A stretch of DNA of 64,000 nt from Lateolabrax maculatus (lineage: Eukaryota; Chordata; Actinopteri; Acropomatiformes; Lateolabracidae): assembly GCA_031216445.1 (NCBI GenBank), contig CM062218.1:5353001-5417000 (forward strand), written 5' to 3'. The notes under the pieces were generated by a model. It worked only from the letters and a program-made list of their open reading frames with translations. It was not told the origin of the DNA and ran no database searches. Of this stretch, positions 45,337 through 57,850 are shown in pieces (within the stretch, counting starts at the first letter, position 1; every line of letters begins with the position of its first letter). Both the position numbers and the translations under genes were made by a program.

Positions 45337-46775
45337 CAGGAGCGTTTCTCTAAAATTCAGTTTTTTTTGTAGACACCGTTCCCATTCATCTCCATGGGAA
45401 ATTACTGTTTAACCCTGTTTTTGGGGGTTCCTGAGTGAAGCACTAGATCTGTCTTGGCCTCGTGTTTGTTCCATCAATGAGACATCCTCTCCTGATTCAG
45501 AGGCCTCTGAGCTTGTGACAGTAAAAACATTCCCGGACTAGAAGAGCACGCGGAGAGCTTAGACCTCTGCCAAGGCCAATAGTTCAGTCTTCTATGATCT
45601 GTAAGCGCAACAACTACACAAAACTATAAGAATTGTGTCAAAATATGGCCGTGCCTAGCTGAAGTGTCATTATCTCAGCTGTGCATTTATCACATCCTTC
45701 TAAATTGGAAATATTTCACATACATTTGTGAGAACCAGAAAACACTTCATTATCATGTACATATATACACAGACTGAAATAACATTGTGAACATGGCAGC
45801 TTGTATAGCTTGTTCGTGAGTTGGATCCGCTCCAAAATTGAACGGGTTCTTCCTTGGCCCATGTTCCACCCGTCCACAAGGTTACATGTAAATCGGGGTC
45901 ACTAGTTTTGCTGTAATCCTGCTGACAAACAGACAAACAGCACCGAAAACATGACGTCCTTAGCGGAGGTAATAATGGGAGCATTGTATGATGCAGTAAT
46001 ACCACAAGTGCTTTGTGTTGTATTTTAAAACATAGTTACTGCAAAAACAGCAGCTGATGGATTTTTGTTTTTCCAGTACAGCAAACCACGTGAAAAGTTA
46101 TTTACTCAGGGACACAATCCTTAACTTATTTATCCACATTTGTTGCTCCTGAATCTAATTCATGAGAAATATTCACACTGCTAATGGTAAACTACAGTAC
46201 CATTCATACACAAAGGAGAGTAGTGTTTTTATTTAATTTTTTTTAAATTTTTAATTTCAGTTAGTATTGTCAAGTGTTTGGCTACCTCGACTTTCACAAA
46301 TTTCTGTTCCCTTTTGGATTTGACTGTTTCTCAATGTTTTATACAATAATTTTGTGTAATTTACAAGTTATTTTGAATTTGTATTCATTCCAAATATGCA
46401 GTAATGTTATTTGACCTTAAGGGAGCAATATCTGGCCTTCATGAGTAGTGAATTAATGAGTGAACAGTTTTGGTAAACAAGGGATTGTGTCACCTCAGTC
46501 TTTGAAATAATAACAGTATATATCTTTATGTACTAATACCTTGTAAGGTAATTTTATTAATCATGCTGCTACAGTACATCAGATTTAATAACTTAAACTC
46601 TTCAGGAGTTTAAAGAGGAAGAATATCTGTTTACGTTGCCTAACTGTATGGTGTTAATCCTGCTTTTTTAATTTATTGATTTTTAAATGGACTGATTTAT
46701 GTTTGAACAGTTAAGTGATTGAGGGTGGTTTTGGACATTTTATTTTTTAATAATTTGATAAGTTGATTGTGAAAC

Positions 46776-46781
46776 AATAAA
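46776..46781 (+). terminator. Likely polyadenylation signal of slc52a2
   Basis: AATAAA in GAAACAATAAAGATTTG, about 1,440 bases after the stop, followed by TTTG-rich sequence. No earlier canonical AATAAA was noted after the stop, which would give a 3' UTR near 1.45 kb. Confidence 0.45.
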
Positions 46782-47784
46782 GATTTGTTGAAAAGATCCT
46801 GAAGCTTTGTCTTAAAACAGGAGTGTTTGGGATATTTTGGCTGTTTCCTGTATGATTTGTGAAACCTACAGAATAAACTTTGATATTTGCTCTTATTGTA
46901 TTATTGTATTAAGTTACAGTGCAGTATGAACTCTGAACTACAACAATAGATATTACTTCATCAGATAATATAACTGTTTTAAATATTGCAGTAGTTTATT
47001 TTTTCCTCTAGATGGTACCAAGACTGACTTGCTTTATAGCTTATTTGATATACAAAAATATTGCTGCTTAACTAATCACTGATCAGCATAAACTTAGTTA
47101 CTTCTAATGTGCAGGTGAGTTTTCTGTTTTCTAAATTCACCTGACATCAAATGAAAAATGATCTCTAGTCTAATTCTTTAGCAGATCATTTAAATTTTTT
47201 CCATTTATTCATATTGGAAAATAAATCGATGCTGAAATATATATTAAAATGAAAAACTGAAGTGCTAAACTCTCACATTACTATTAATACATTCCAAAAC
47301 GTGATATTAAAGGAATGGGCCAAATATGCTTCATTTTCTTGCCAAGTGTTAGAGAAAATTGATACAACTCTTATGTCTGTACATTATTATTAGTTTAACA
47401 TAATACGCTTAATAGAGCCCATTAATTATCTGTTTGATTCTTAAGATAACTAAAGTATAACAATGACTAGTTGTCTTGTTTTTAATATTTGAAAAACATT
47501 TCCTTATTGAATTTTGAATTAATACAAATTATTAAGTTTATATTAAATGTCCACCTAAAATCAACTGGTGAAATGTGAAGTTATGTAACTGAACAGTGTA
47601 AACACTCAACTCATTTCCACCTCTGCTCCCATGATCCCCTTAAGCAGAATTAATGAATTCTGTAGATTCTTGAATGCGTCTCAGTCATTGAAAAATCGCT
47701 TCAAGGCAAAGAAATAATGTTTGATGTGGCTGCAAATCACAACATGTGACGTTCATTGATGATCCCCAACGTCCCGACAGTGAA

Positions 47785-47963
47785 GGTATTTAAGGTTGAG
47801 ACAATGATCAGTTAACCGAACATGTATCATGGTTGGCTACATGCTCTCACACCCACTTGCCCCAAGGAGGGTTTAATCCCTCGGTGCACACACACAGTTT
47901 ACTGCACAGGACTTTGGCTTCTTTGTTCCTCCAGAAAACTCAGAACTCTCCACCAAACAGCAT
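47785..47963 (+). promoter_or_regulatory. Candidate promoter and non-coding exon 1 of slc52a3
   Basis: TATTTAAG near 47787 is a TATA-like box. About 175 bases later ACCAAACAGCAT|GTGAGT is a good donor at 47964, and the slc52a3 coding exon begins after TTTTCCAG at 49600. The leader would contain upstream ATGs (first at 47822). Inferred from spacing and consensus only. Confidence 0.3.
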
Positions 47964-49616
47964 GTGAGTATCTGCAGGGATGCATTCTGTCATCCAATTA
48001 TTTTTAATGCTTTAATGGTTTGAAATTTGTTTACAATAGGGAAAAATGATTTTGTTATTTTTCACGTATTATGTACAGAGCAGTTCATCAAAATATGTTG
48101 ATGTTTTAAACAATTGTTTTCTATGATTCTATAATATTTATGTTCATAAGCTAAATGTCCACATTCAGTTGGAGTTAACAACTTCTTCTGAGGAGATTCT
48201 GCATGAAATGTGGAGAATTATTTTCTCATTTTTTCATTGATGAAAGACTCCACAGCATGCGTGTTTCTTTTTCCAATAAACAATGCACTGGTCAGATGTT
48301 TTCCTAGGTTATGTAACAGTAAGCGGTGCAGTAGGTGGTCATGTTTCCTTTGCTGTATGCTTGGTGTTTTAAGCGGGCTTAACCCACACCCTGCCTGTGA
48401 TCAAATGAAAATAACTCGACATGGATGAAATCGGGCAATCTTTGCATGTAACAATTTTTTCACTGCACAAGATAAAACAATTTCACAGCTAAAAGACCAG
48501 GAAAAAACTTGAAGAAAACAGTAAACATTAACCAGTGTGGGTAGAGGGATTTTTTCCTCCTGGTAACACATTAATCTGTGATGTTCAGTTTACCACTGAC
48601 ATCTTGTGAGTTAAATCTTTTGTTGACTTGTCCTATTGTCGTACTCATATTAATCATTTCCCATTCTTTGCTGCTGCGATCATGTAGTTAACCAAAGGAT
48701 TAATTTAGTTTTTTTCCCATCAGAAATAAAGGAAACAGCCAAACACACACATTTGTTTTTGTCAATTAGGAAGACATTGCATTACTCTAACTCTAACCAC
48801 TACATGTCGAACCCCAACTCTTTTCCTAACTATAACCCAATTATTAACCCTAACCATAACCCCAAACCTTGTCTTAATTCTTAAACTTTATGTGTACTTT
48901 ATGTACCTTGTGTGGACCATCTTTTTGTCCCCTCAACCTTTGCACTAATCAGGAATGCTACTTTTTCCATACTGATTAATTTGGTGTAATTTGCAGAGAT
49001 TTGAAGATATTTGGAACAAAATGGAGCCTCAAGGCTTTTACTTTGTTGTGCTCAAATGCCAAAAACTTGCTTTTGGAAAACTCAACATCTCTTTTAGTCT
49101 GTTTTACAAGTCCATCATTTTCTAATAATATCCTAGTAAGTTTCCCTGAAAGAACGGTGTAATCTGTTAGTACTTAAAACGACTAATTAAAATGAGGTTT
49201 TTACTTAGAACGGCTTTATTTAAACCACAGGCCTTGTGATCAGTTTTCTTCCCTCTGAAGACACCAAGTAGCACGACCCACAATGCATGAAAGACCACCT
49301 TCATTTCATCGCGTAGCTTTTAAAAATGTCCGTCACATTGTTGACAAGACTAAGACATAGCGGTGCTTTGAGCTAAATACTCACAATGCCAATATTAACA
49401 GGTTGATGTTTAGCAGGTTTGCCATGTTCACCATCATAGTTTAGCAAATTTAAATCACTGATGGTGCAAACTTTTCAGATTTGAGTTTTCACATTCAGTA
49501 GTGCCTTAAAAGAGTTAATGTGGTAACCAAGTTTGTAATCAAACCAACCAGCTGTTGTTCTGTATCACAACATCTACAGACCTTCTCGTCCTTTTCCAGA
49601 GAAACACACCTCCAAC

Positions 49617-51874
49617 ATGTCCCTTCTCACCCACCTGTTGGCGTGTCTGTTCGGGATGGGCTCCTGGGTCTCCATCAACGGCTTGTGGGTGGAGCTGCCC
49701 CTGATTGTCCCCCATATCCCAGAGGGCTGGTACCTCCCCTCTTACCTCTCCATCCTCATCCAGATGGCCAACGTCGGGCCTCTCTTCGTCACTCTGATGC
49801 ATCGCGTTCGGCCCGGCGCCCTGAACGAGACAGCTGTCATATATGTGATCATCGGCCTGGGAACTGTGGCGAGCTTCCTGCTGGGTTTCCTCTGGAAGGA
49901 GACTGTTGTCGTTGCCGGCGCCCCCCGCAGCGTAGCCCTCCTCGTCTTAACCTTCTTCCTGTCTGCTGTCGACTGCACCTCCTCCGTCACCTTCCTGCCC
50001 TTCATGATGCGTCTCAAGCCCCAGTACCTGACCACCTACTACATCGGGGAGGGTGTGAGCGGCCTGCTGCCTGCTCTAGTGGCTTTGATCCAGGGGGTCG
50101 GGGTGGTCCACTGCATAAACAGCACACAGTCACTAAACCACACCCTGAACACCTCCAACAGTGCTTTGACCTTCGACCTCCAGGCCCAGTATCAGCCAGC
50201 CAACTTCTCAGCTGAGGTGTTTTTCTTCTTCCTCAGTGCCATGATGCTGGTGTGCCTGGTGGCGTTCCTGCTGCTGAACTACCACCCATCTGTGGCCAGG
50301 GAGCACCCCAGTGGTCGATACACCAACGGGGTGAAAGAGAAATGTCAGAAAAACAGGAAGTGGGCCGAGCAGAAGCCCATGATGGATCCATACAGGCCCG
50401 CAAACCAGAAGTGCAGAAGCAGCTTTGGCACTGGCTCTTACAGCTGGATGCAGGTGTTTTATATCTTTGTGATCCTGGCCTGGGCGAATGGTCTGACCAA
50501 CGTGGTGCTTCCCTCGGTGCAGTCCTACTCATGCATGCCGTACGGGAACAACGCCTATCACTTATCAGCCACCATGGCTGCTGTGTCGAACCCTCTCGCC
50601 TGCTTCATCGCCTTGTTCTTCCCTATAAGGTGAGTGTGCTGTGTGTAATGATATGGTCTGCTCACAGTCTGGTGCATGTCACAGTATAGGGCTCACGGTC
50701 AATTTTATTTTATATCACCAATCTGGACAACCTGCGACACCCTCTATCCTAGACCCTCGATATGCATAGGGGAAAAAAGTCCGCAAAACACCCTTTAACA
50801 TGTAAAAAGGGGAAGAATCCTCAGGAAGAGCAGAAGGTTAATATAAAAATAAATGAACTTGTCTAAGTTAAGTTGCAAAATGTGGACAAACTGTGTTTAA
50901 GTTTCAATATTTTTACTTTCATTTAGTGCTTTTTTCTAGGTGTAAGAGCAAAATGTACATCATTGGTTCTATTTAAAAAAAAAAACATTTTAAGACTATA
51001 AGCATTATTGTGTCTGATGCGTTTTTTAGTTTTGATCTTTAAATGCAGACATTAATAGAAGCTGGCTCCCAAATCAAACCTTGAAATCACCAATATTCGT
51101 TGTTTGTTTGCATGGTGTCGTTTCACAGATCTCTGCTGCTGATGGGAGCTCTCACTGTGATTGGCAGTGGAGTTGGAGCGTTTATAATGGGCATGGCAGC
51201 GCTGAGTCCATGTCCACTGCTGGTTAATGGAACTTCAGGTGGTGTCATCATTGTGAGTACTCTGTTTGGCTTCATTTACTCAAATAACCTCCATTATTTT
51301 CCTACTCACTTGTGTAAAAATTAATCAATGTAACTGATAGGGCTGCAACTAACGATTATTTCATTAGAAATTAAATGACAGAAAATTGAGAAAAATGTTG
51401 ATCACTGTTTCCCAAAGGGACGTCCTCAAATGTTTTGTTTTGTGAAGGACTAAAGAAACCAGAAAATTTTCACATTTGAGAAGCTGAAATCAGAGAATTT
51501 TGACCTTTTTTTTCTTAAAAAAGATAATCGATTAATGAAGATTAACCGATTATCAAAATAGTATGCAATTAATTTAATAGTTGACAACTAATCGATGAAT
51601 CGACTAATCGTTGCAGTTCTACACTGAAACACAGGTTTGAAACTGTCCTCCCTCTGCTCCACAGGTGTTGGCCTGGATCCTGTTTGTTCTCACGCTGTCC
51701 TACGTGAAGGTGATCATCGGGGTGATCCTGCGTGACGAGGGCCACAGCGCTCTCGTGTGGTGTGGAGCTGTGGTGCAGCTGGGCTCCCTGCTGGGAGCTG
51801 TGACCATGTTTCCGCTCGTCAGTGTGTACAGCTTTTTTTCATCAGGGGACCCGTGCAACACAAAATGTCCTTAA
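49617..51874 (+). CDS. slc52a3: Riboflavin transporter RFVT3 (448 aa, three coding exons)
   Basis: Exons 49617-50629, 51129-51252 and 51665-51874 join in phase (AG|A, then phase 0). Second member of the SLC52 riboflavin carriers; RFVT3 is the apical intestinal uptake route in mammals. It starts MSLLTHLLACLFGMGSWVSI, then NGLWVELPLIVPHIPEGWYL. Further blocks are CTSSVTFLPFMMRLKPQYL, IGEGVSGLLPALVALIQGVG, an extracellular loop rich in N-glycosylation sequons (NST, NHT, NTS near residues 167-180), LPSVQSYSCMPYG, MAALSPCPLLVNG, SYVKVIIGVILRDEG and the end DPCNTKCP. The ESC-like GEG and CNxxCP ends match human SLC52A3. The last two exons are 124 and 210 nt, exactly as in the adjacent slc52a2, while the early PEG|W intron of slc52a2 is absent here. 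A splice acceptor at 49600 shows that an upstream non-coding exon exists. Confidence 0.93.
50630..51128 (+). other. slc52a3 intron
   Basis: GT-AG intron of 499 bases (donor AG|GTGAGT, acceptor TTTCACAG). AT-rich; nothing recognised inside. Confidence 0.6.
51339..51620. mobile_element. hAT-type MITE in the last slc52a3 intron
   Basis: About 282 bp with imperfect terminal inverted repeats: AGGGCTGCAACTAACGATTA at the left and TAATCGTTGCAGTTCT at the right. The interior is rich in AATCGATTA-type words (GATAATCGATTAATGAAG, CCGATTATCAAAATAG). This is a very common non-autonomous element pattern in teleosts. It has no coding capacity. An 8-bp target duplication is not clearly preserved. Confidence 0.8.
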
Positions 51875-52871
51875 ACGAAGTCACACAGAGGACACTGGAG
51901 ACCGATACAGACAGGGCTGGACAGGTTTCACATTCTTGTTATATAGATATTCAATGGAGGAAGCCTATTAGTTGTTTATTTTTTATTTTCTATCTTGTAT
52001 TATGTACTTTGCAACACCTGAATCTGGGCCTGTTATTTGGGAGCTTCCACTTGTTACAAGAAACGCCAACCGAAAAGATATAGGCACATAAATACAACAG
52101 GTGAGCCAGTTATAATATAGCCTGACATTAACACACTGAAGTGGTGAATTCATGTTGTGTGATGAATGCTGTTGATAGATACAGTTTGGACTTCAAAAAG
52201 GTTCAATTCTGGTTCCTATAAATCTGCCCTGACAGCAGTCTGTGGCTATAAAGCCAGAGTGCCAATTATTGGGGCTAAAACAACTAATTGCCTCCTCTTT
52301 GCCTTTGTGTTAGATCTTTTTTTAGATCTTCAGCTAGGAACATTTGAGTCCATTTGAACTGACAAATAAGCAGGGTGAGTATTAGAGTAAAGTTACTCCA
52401 GAAATATAGACGGATATTTGTTGTTTCACGCTTTTCACTCATTTGTGAGTGTTTGCATTTGTAAAGTCTTAGGTCTAACCGGTTTATTTTGCTTATTAAG
52501 CCCCATGTACCAATCTGTTTTTATTTGTGACTGGTTTTAAAGTTCAATGTGTTGCGAGTAACAATATCTAGTAGAAAGTTTGTAGAAAAATGTATTTACA
52601 TAACTTGTGTTGAAACAATTTTTAATTTAATAATTCTGCAATAACATTTGTTTTTTTTATTTACATGTGCTTTTATCATATTGTTTATTATATAACATGA
52701 CATTACACTATAAAGATATAATCCCAATGTTACAAAAGGAACATAATGCACCTGTTGTCTTTATTTGCTGACCTGACTCGGCACAAACTGGACAATCGGG
52801 CAACAGATGATCTTAGACATAATCTTACTGATTTTTCAGAATGCAACAAAGGCCACTTTTGTCTTTCTATA

Positions 52872-52877
52872 AATAAA
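52872..52877 (+). terminator. Possible polyadenylation signal of slc52a3
   Basis: First clear AATAAA after the slc52a3 stop (CTATAAATAAATAAATAAAC), about 1 kb downstream. Low-complexity AATAAA runs make this uncertain. Confidence 0.3.
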
Positions 52878-53003
52878 TAAATAAACAGTTAGTAAGTAAA
52901 GTAGTAACAAATAAATAAGAATAATATTTTTACATTTTTCAAATGGCTGCTTGTTGTTTTCTTTAAAGCCCCTACAGACCCGATTTTTTTTAGACTGACA
53001 ATA

Positions 53004-53290
53004 CAGTACATCGCCAAAAGTATGTGGAGACACAAATATTACACCCATATGTGACTGTTGAACATCTCAACCTCTGAAACCATGGGCATTAATCTGCTGC
53101 TATAACAGCTTCCACTCTTCCTGGTGAGACTTTCCACAAGATTTTGGAGCCTGGCTGCAGCGATTTGCTCCCATTCAGCCACAAGAGCATTTGTGAGGTC
53201 CAACACTGATGTTGGACGGTAAGGCCTGGCTCGTTCATGTTCAGTCCACAAGTGTTGGATGGGGTTGAGGTCAGGGTTCTGTGCAAGTCA
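53004..53290. mobile_element. Tc1/mariner-like non-autonomous element remnant
   Basis: Begins right after a TA dinucleotide with CAGTACATCGCCAAAAGTAT, a terminal-repeat pattern common in fish Tc1/mariner MITEs. The interior contains CCACAAGATTTTGGAGCCTG, CCACAAGAGCATTTGTGAGG and GTTGGATGGGGTTGAGGTCA, also repeated widely in fish genomes. The right terminus is not evident, so the copy is truncated. The short open frames on the minus strand inside it are not genes. Confidence 0.6.
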
Positions 53291-53844
53291 AGGGGGAGTC
53301 ACTAAAATATCATTATATGCTGTAGTAGTAACTCTTTTCCTAAGTGTACCTTAAGGGCCTAGTATACACAAAAGTATACAGACAACATATACAACATACA
53401 AATACAAAATTATTTCCATATTTCCATCCACATACAGTGCAGCACAAAAGAAACACAAATCTAATTTACATAATATTTACTTATGACGTTATGATATAAT
53501 GTCGCATCAGCATATTTTCCACACTTTATCATTCATTCTGTATTATCCATTTTGGAAATAGAGGCAGAGCAGCTTTTGAGGCAGAAACCTGCAAAATTGA
53601 TGAATAATTCGGCCATTAAGATGCCATGGCTTCTTATTTGAAAGTTTAACACAACCAGTGAGATTGTTTCTCCATCAAAGAATTATTGTTACGGCTGAAT
53701 CTGCATCCACCATTTCTTTAGGTAACTAAAGTTTGCTCCAAAGTCTAGATTATGCAGATTAACTTCAAGTTCTAGTAATGGAAATGTTGTTAAGCATTAT
53801 CAGATCCATTATTCTATATATTAGTAGAAGAAAATCATCTGGCT

Positions 53845-54672
53845 TTATTTTTTCCACTTTAAGCAGGTAAAAAACTTCCCCTGGGTGGAGAGGTAAAACA
53901 GCGGATGCACAACACTTGCAAAAAACAACAACAAAATACCTACAGGTGTAATTATACAATCATATGTATATTCATCCATAAACTTTAACAGCTGCATTAA
54001 AGTAACTGGGATGTGACAAAACAAGACGATGGTTGAAGTGGCACAGATGGTTTTAATGGCTCTCTTTTTGACAGGATGCAGCTTTTCTCTCTGTGTGCCG
54101 GACTTCGTCAGCATCCTCGCAATGCCGAAGGTGCACCGCACAATCATCGCAGTCATGATCATGAACACATGAAATGGGATAATACGTAGCACTTTCTCTC
54201 TGATAGTGGAGACAACCTCTCCAGCTAAAACGCTCAACAAAGCAGGGGGCAGAGACAAGAGCCACACTGTGACAGCACAAACCTGCCTGCATCTGTATTT
54301 CGTCAGCAGAGTATAAGACGTAGGATAAATCACGGCAACATATCTCTCCAGGCAGATGAAAAACAAATTCATCGGACCTCCAATTTGTGTATATATCAAC
54401 AAAAACTTGAGGATCTTTGTGTGGGTGTTTGGCCAAAACCACAGGACAATTAAATGCAAGAGGGACGTCAAGTACTGGAAGTTGTGGAAGAGAGCTAAAT
54501 TACAGTTCAGGATGTCTGTAGTCTTCTTGGATGTGACGGTGAGCCACAGCAGTTTGGCAATCACCGGTTGTCCCACGAGAAAAGGAATGATGTCGATCAG
54601 CGAGAGACTCACCAAATAGCCCAGTCTATTCTCACAGCTCTCGTCTGTGACATTCCTGGATAAATTCTCCAT
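53845..54672 (-). CDS. Rhodopsin-like (class A) orphan GPCR, 275 aa, intronless coding region
   Basis: Seven hydrophobic segments at about residues 18-45, 55-80, 84-112, 129-151, 164-188, 205-230 and 238-262. The short extracellular N-terminus MENLSRNVTDESCENR has two N-glycosylation sequons (NLS, NVT). TM3 ends in ERY (109-111, the DRY variant). The third loop is basic (HPVKKRAIKTI), recalling P2Y-like receptors. TM6 has FCHIP where CWxP is usual and TM7 has HPLFY in place of NPxxY. No Cys is found near the usual 3.25 position or in the short second extracellular loop, so the canonical disulfide is missing; Cys13 and Cys239 could form an N-terminus to ECL3 bridge. Start at 54672 is the first ATG; it lies 11 bases after an acceptor-like CACCAG, so an upstream non-coding exon is possible. 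The receptor family could not be named and the ligand is unknown. Confidence 0.85.
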   Translation of the reverse strand: MENLSRNVTDESCENRLGYLVSLSLIDIIPFLVGQPVIAKLLWLTVTSKKTTDILNCNLALFHNFQYLTSLLHLIVLWFWPNTHTKILKFLLIYTQIGGPMNLFFICLERYVAVIYPTSYTLLTKYRCRQVCAVTVWLLSLPPALLSVLAGEVVSTIREKVLRIIPFHVFMIMTAMIVRCTFGIARMLTKSGTQREKLHPVKKRAIKTICATSTIVLFCHIPVTLMQLLKFMDEYTYDCIITPVGILLLFFASVVHPLFYLSTQGKFFTCLKWKK

Positions 54673-54719
54673 CTTACCAGACTGGTGGTCAGAGACCAAA
54701 CAAACCAGCAGAAACAAGG

Positions 54720-57700
54720 TGCTGATGGAGTTTTAAACATTTGTTTTATCTTAGTTTTCATGCCATTTCTTCATGTCGTAAAGTGTCTGACCTTGTGATT
54801 TTGTCAGAAAACTGTTTTATTAGTGCAGTATTTACAAAAACACAGATGCAATATTAATTCAACTTTTTTCCAGTACAAATTAAGTTAAAAATAAAGAAAA
54901 ATGTACTGAATATACTAGTATTTTGAAAAAAATTAAGCAGATCACAGCACTGAAATAAAGAAAGAAAAATTAAAAATGATTAAAAACAACTTATTTTGAG
55001 TTGTAAAAAGTCAAAATAATATCACTGTATAAGAAGATTAGTTTGTTTGTTTTGAGAAAATAAGATTTTTAGGATCTAACCACAGATAAAGAAACTTGAT
55101 AACATACATGTTTTGCTTGAACTATCAATTACACCAATACTCATATAATTATATATAATGTAACTCTTACCAGGTGTATTCAGTTGCTGCCTGGATGTTA
55201 CCAAAGAATGACCTGCAGAATAATCTACCGACAGAGTAAAAGTGACACCTGATTTTCCTAGCAGATGTAAGACAGGTGCAAGGCAGCCAAGCAAAACCAA
55301 CAAAGTGTGACTCCAAAAAACGTCCTGATTTTCATAACAGCAGCGTTTCGGTGTCAGTGGAGTTCAGGCTGTGGCGCTAAAAAAACAAACATACAGACAC
55401 CAATAATTTATGTTTTTCAGTGCTGCATGAGATTCATTCCATGTGTTTAAGTCCAGCAGAAATCAGCTGGACCACAAGGTGTCAGTGTGCACCGTAACAC
55501 GACTGACATCCACCCTCTGCAGCTGGGAAACCTTGCAGAGGAATATTACATAATTAAAAAAAGGCTTGTGAAACAGTAGATGTTGGGATAGTTTTTGTTG
55601 GGAGGATTTATTCTTGCTGGACTTATCGATCATGATGTATGGCAATGTTACAGTTTTTTCAAAGCTGTAATCAAACACTGATATTGATCTACCTCTGTGG
55701 ATGCGGGGAAGAGAAGGACGCTGTGTTTGTGTTGGCGATAGTCGAGGGTTTAATGGATGTGAGTTTGATTTCTGCTTTAAGGCCACAGTGGAAACACACA
55801 CTTGCATGCTAAAAGTATTGGTGAAATTCTTTGTCAGTGGAGTTTTTTTTCCCCCTCCCAGTGATGTGAAATACTGAAGTATTGGTTCACTTTTTGCTGC
55901 TGTTTTAGTTGCTTACTATATGTTTAAAACAAATAAAGTGCAAGTTATTTACTTTCTGTGTTCAAAGTTAAAATTTGTTTGCTCTCTGGGCTACATTTAC
56001 ATTTTTTTAAATTATTGTTTTCAACTATTTCAGAGATTTTCACCTCTCTAGTGACTGTAGCTGCTTTTCTTCCCCATATCCTTTTTGTATAATATGTGTA
56101 GTATTGACTAATTTCATGTCTTGTCTACAGTAAGACACGGATCATTGACATTAAAGAGATGAAGGCTTATTTATTGACAAATACACAAAATAGTTCACAA
56201 AGCAGAATTGAGTTGTAGACTAACAATAACCTCCTCGGTAAACATTTCAATATGGCTTCTTTCATGCCCTTCAATTACAAGATTAAGACTCATAAATACA
56301 TATAAAACTGGGAACAACTGTGTAAGCCCATTCAGTTTTCCTATAAAGGCGCAAACAAACTAGTAGATAAACTACAGTATGTAGGTAAGCATGTAAAAGA
56401 AGCTGTATGATAAACATGAATAAACAGAGCACATGCTGAGAGAATAAATATGAAAATACAAAAACAAACATTAAAGAATGTATATATTTGTATTGCTGTT
56501 CACCGTGGTTATGTATTCTTTGGATTAGAGGCCTTCTCAGCTACAACGGCGAATGTTTACATTCTCTGAGGGACTAATGCTACCTGCATGTTGCATAGCT
56601 TCCAGAAAATAATAAAAGTCAAGCTTTGTCAAAACTGAGATGATTTCTTCTTTGATAAAAGTCAAACCAGTATTACTGGAGCCAACAGTTTACAACAAGT
56701 TCATGTTATTTTCAAGTCAGTATGCAGTGGATATTATTTCTATTTAAAAAATGTCACAAAGTTACTTATTATTCTGTGATTACACACAGTTTTTGTACTT
56801 TAAGAGTACATAAAGACATAAAACCTCTATATGAGGTTTGGGTAACTTATCATCTAGAAAATGTTTCTATTGTTGCGTGACTTCAAGTGACAGTAACCTG
56901 TTTCCTACATGGAATAACTACAAGTAATACCACAGGTTTAGTGATTAAGTGCTTATTATTGGTTGTGAATACAGAAAATGTATTCAATTTTATTAATCTG
57001 AACTTAATTTCTCCAAACAAGTGTCCATAGAGTTATGCTAATGAAATAGGATTTTAAGTGAGACTTTGCAACTTCTGAAATAAGAAATAAAAAATTCTTC
57101 CTTTCACAAATGAAAAGTTGAACTCATGAGTAATAAAACACCCCCCGATCAGTTCAATACACTCAGAGGTTTTGATGCTACAGCCTTGCTTGGTCTGTGT
57201 GACGGACACCGTGTAGTCTGTCTGCTGACTTTAAGACGATTCTCTATTTGTGCTTCTGTTACTGTCTTCTACCACTGAACAACATTATCCTACAATTGCC
57301 ATGTGCAGCCACAATAGCCACTATTCAGCAAAAGTTATATTATCCCACTTTTGAAGTTGAACATGTGAAGCCAAACTCCGGCCACATTTTTCAGTTTCCA
57401 GTCAAAAAGGCACTTTTTTTGTAAATGGTCTCTCTGTAAAGCTCGATATGCAATATGAAGCACTACAGATACTGTATATACAAATTACATAACTCATAGG
57501 CACTGAATCATTTACAAACTGCAGCAAAAAAGACATATAAAACAATGTTTGGTCCTCTAAAAGCATACTTTGGTGTAGGGGTTGGGGATGGCAGGTTTGA
57601 TTGCTACACACTCACTTTACATGTCTTAAAAAAGTCATTCATGATGTATTCCTTGGGTAATTTTGGTGTAAAGGCATTATATATGAAAAACAAGGCACAC

Positions 57701-57850
57701 GTTGGACCCTGGTCATCTGGACAATAAATTTACATTTGTTCTCCTTGCGTTTCCTTCTGCTGCTTCCTGCATGCTGTAGTCCAAGCATGAAAAGCACAAT
57801 GTCAAATTTGGTTTGATGTTTCCCTTTTTTTTTTTGTTTCCTGTGTCAGT
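54720..57850. other. Intergenic or 3' UTR of a minus-strand gene; no coding region recognised
   Basis: AT-rich DNA. If the exon-like island at 57.9 kb is a minus-strand terminal exon, the minus-strand AATAAATAAG at about 56168-56177 would be its polyadenylation signal and 56.17-57.87 kb its 3' UTR. Otherwise nothing is recognised; open frames are short and unsupported. Confidence 0.45.

Larger units (their letters stand above)
45337..49599 (+). other. slc52a2 3' UTR, then spacer and 5' region of slc52a3
   Basis: To about 46800 this is slc52a2 3' UTR. The rest is AT-rich spacer with two items: a candidate TATA-containing first exon of slc52a3 near 47785-47963, and degenerate telomere-like repeats at 48780-48870 (TAACTCTAACCAC, TATAACCCAATTATTAACC, CTAACCATAACCCC). 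Nothing else recognised. Confidence 0.5.

Noticed and set aside
49520..50215. 231-codon plus-strand frame overlapping slc52a3
   Set aside because: Out of frame with the clear transporter reading; arises from GC-rich third positions.
53039..53286. Minus-strand frames of 65-70 codons near 53.1 kb
   Set aside because: They lie within a non-autonomous Tc1/mariner-like element and do not encode a transposase.
54053..54442. 129-codon minus-strand frame within the GPCR
   Set aside because: Alternate-frame shadow of the receptor, which has seven hydrophobic segments in its own frame.
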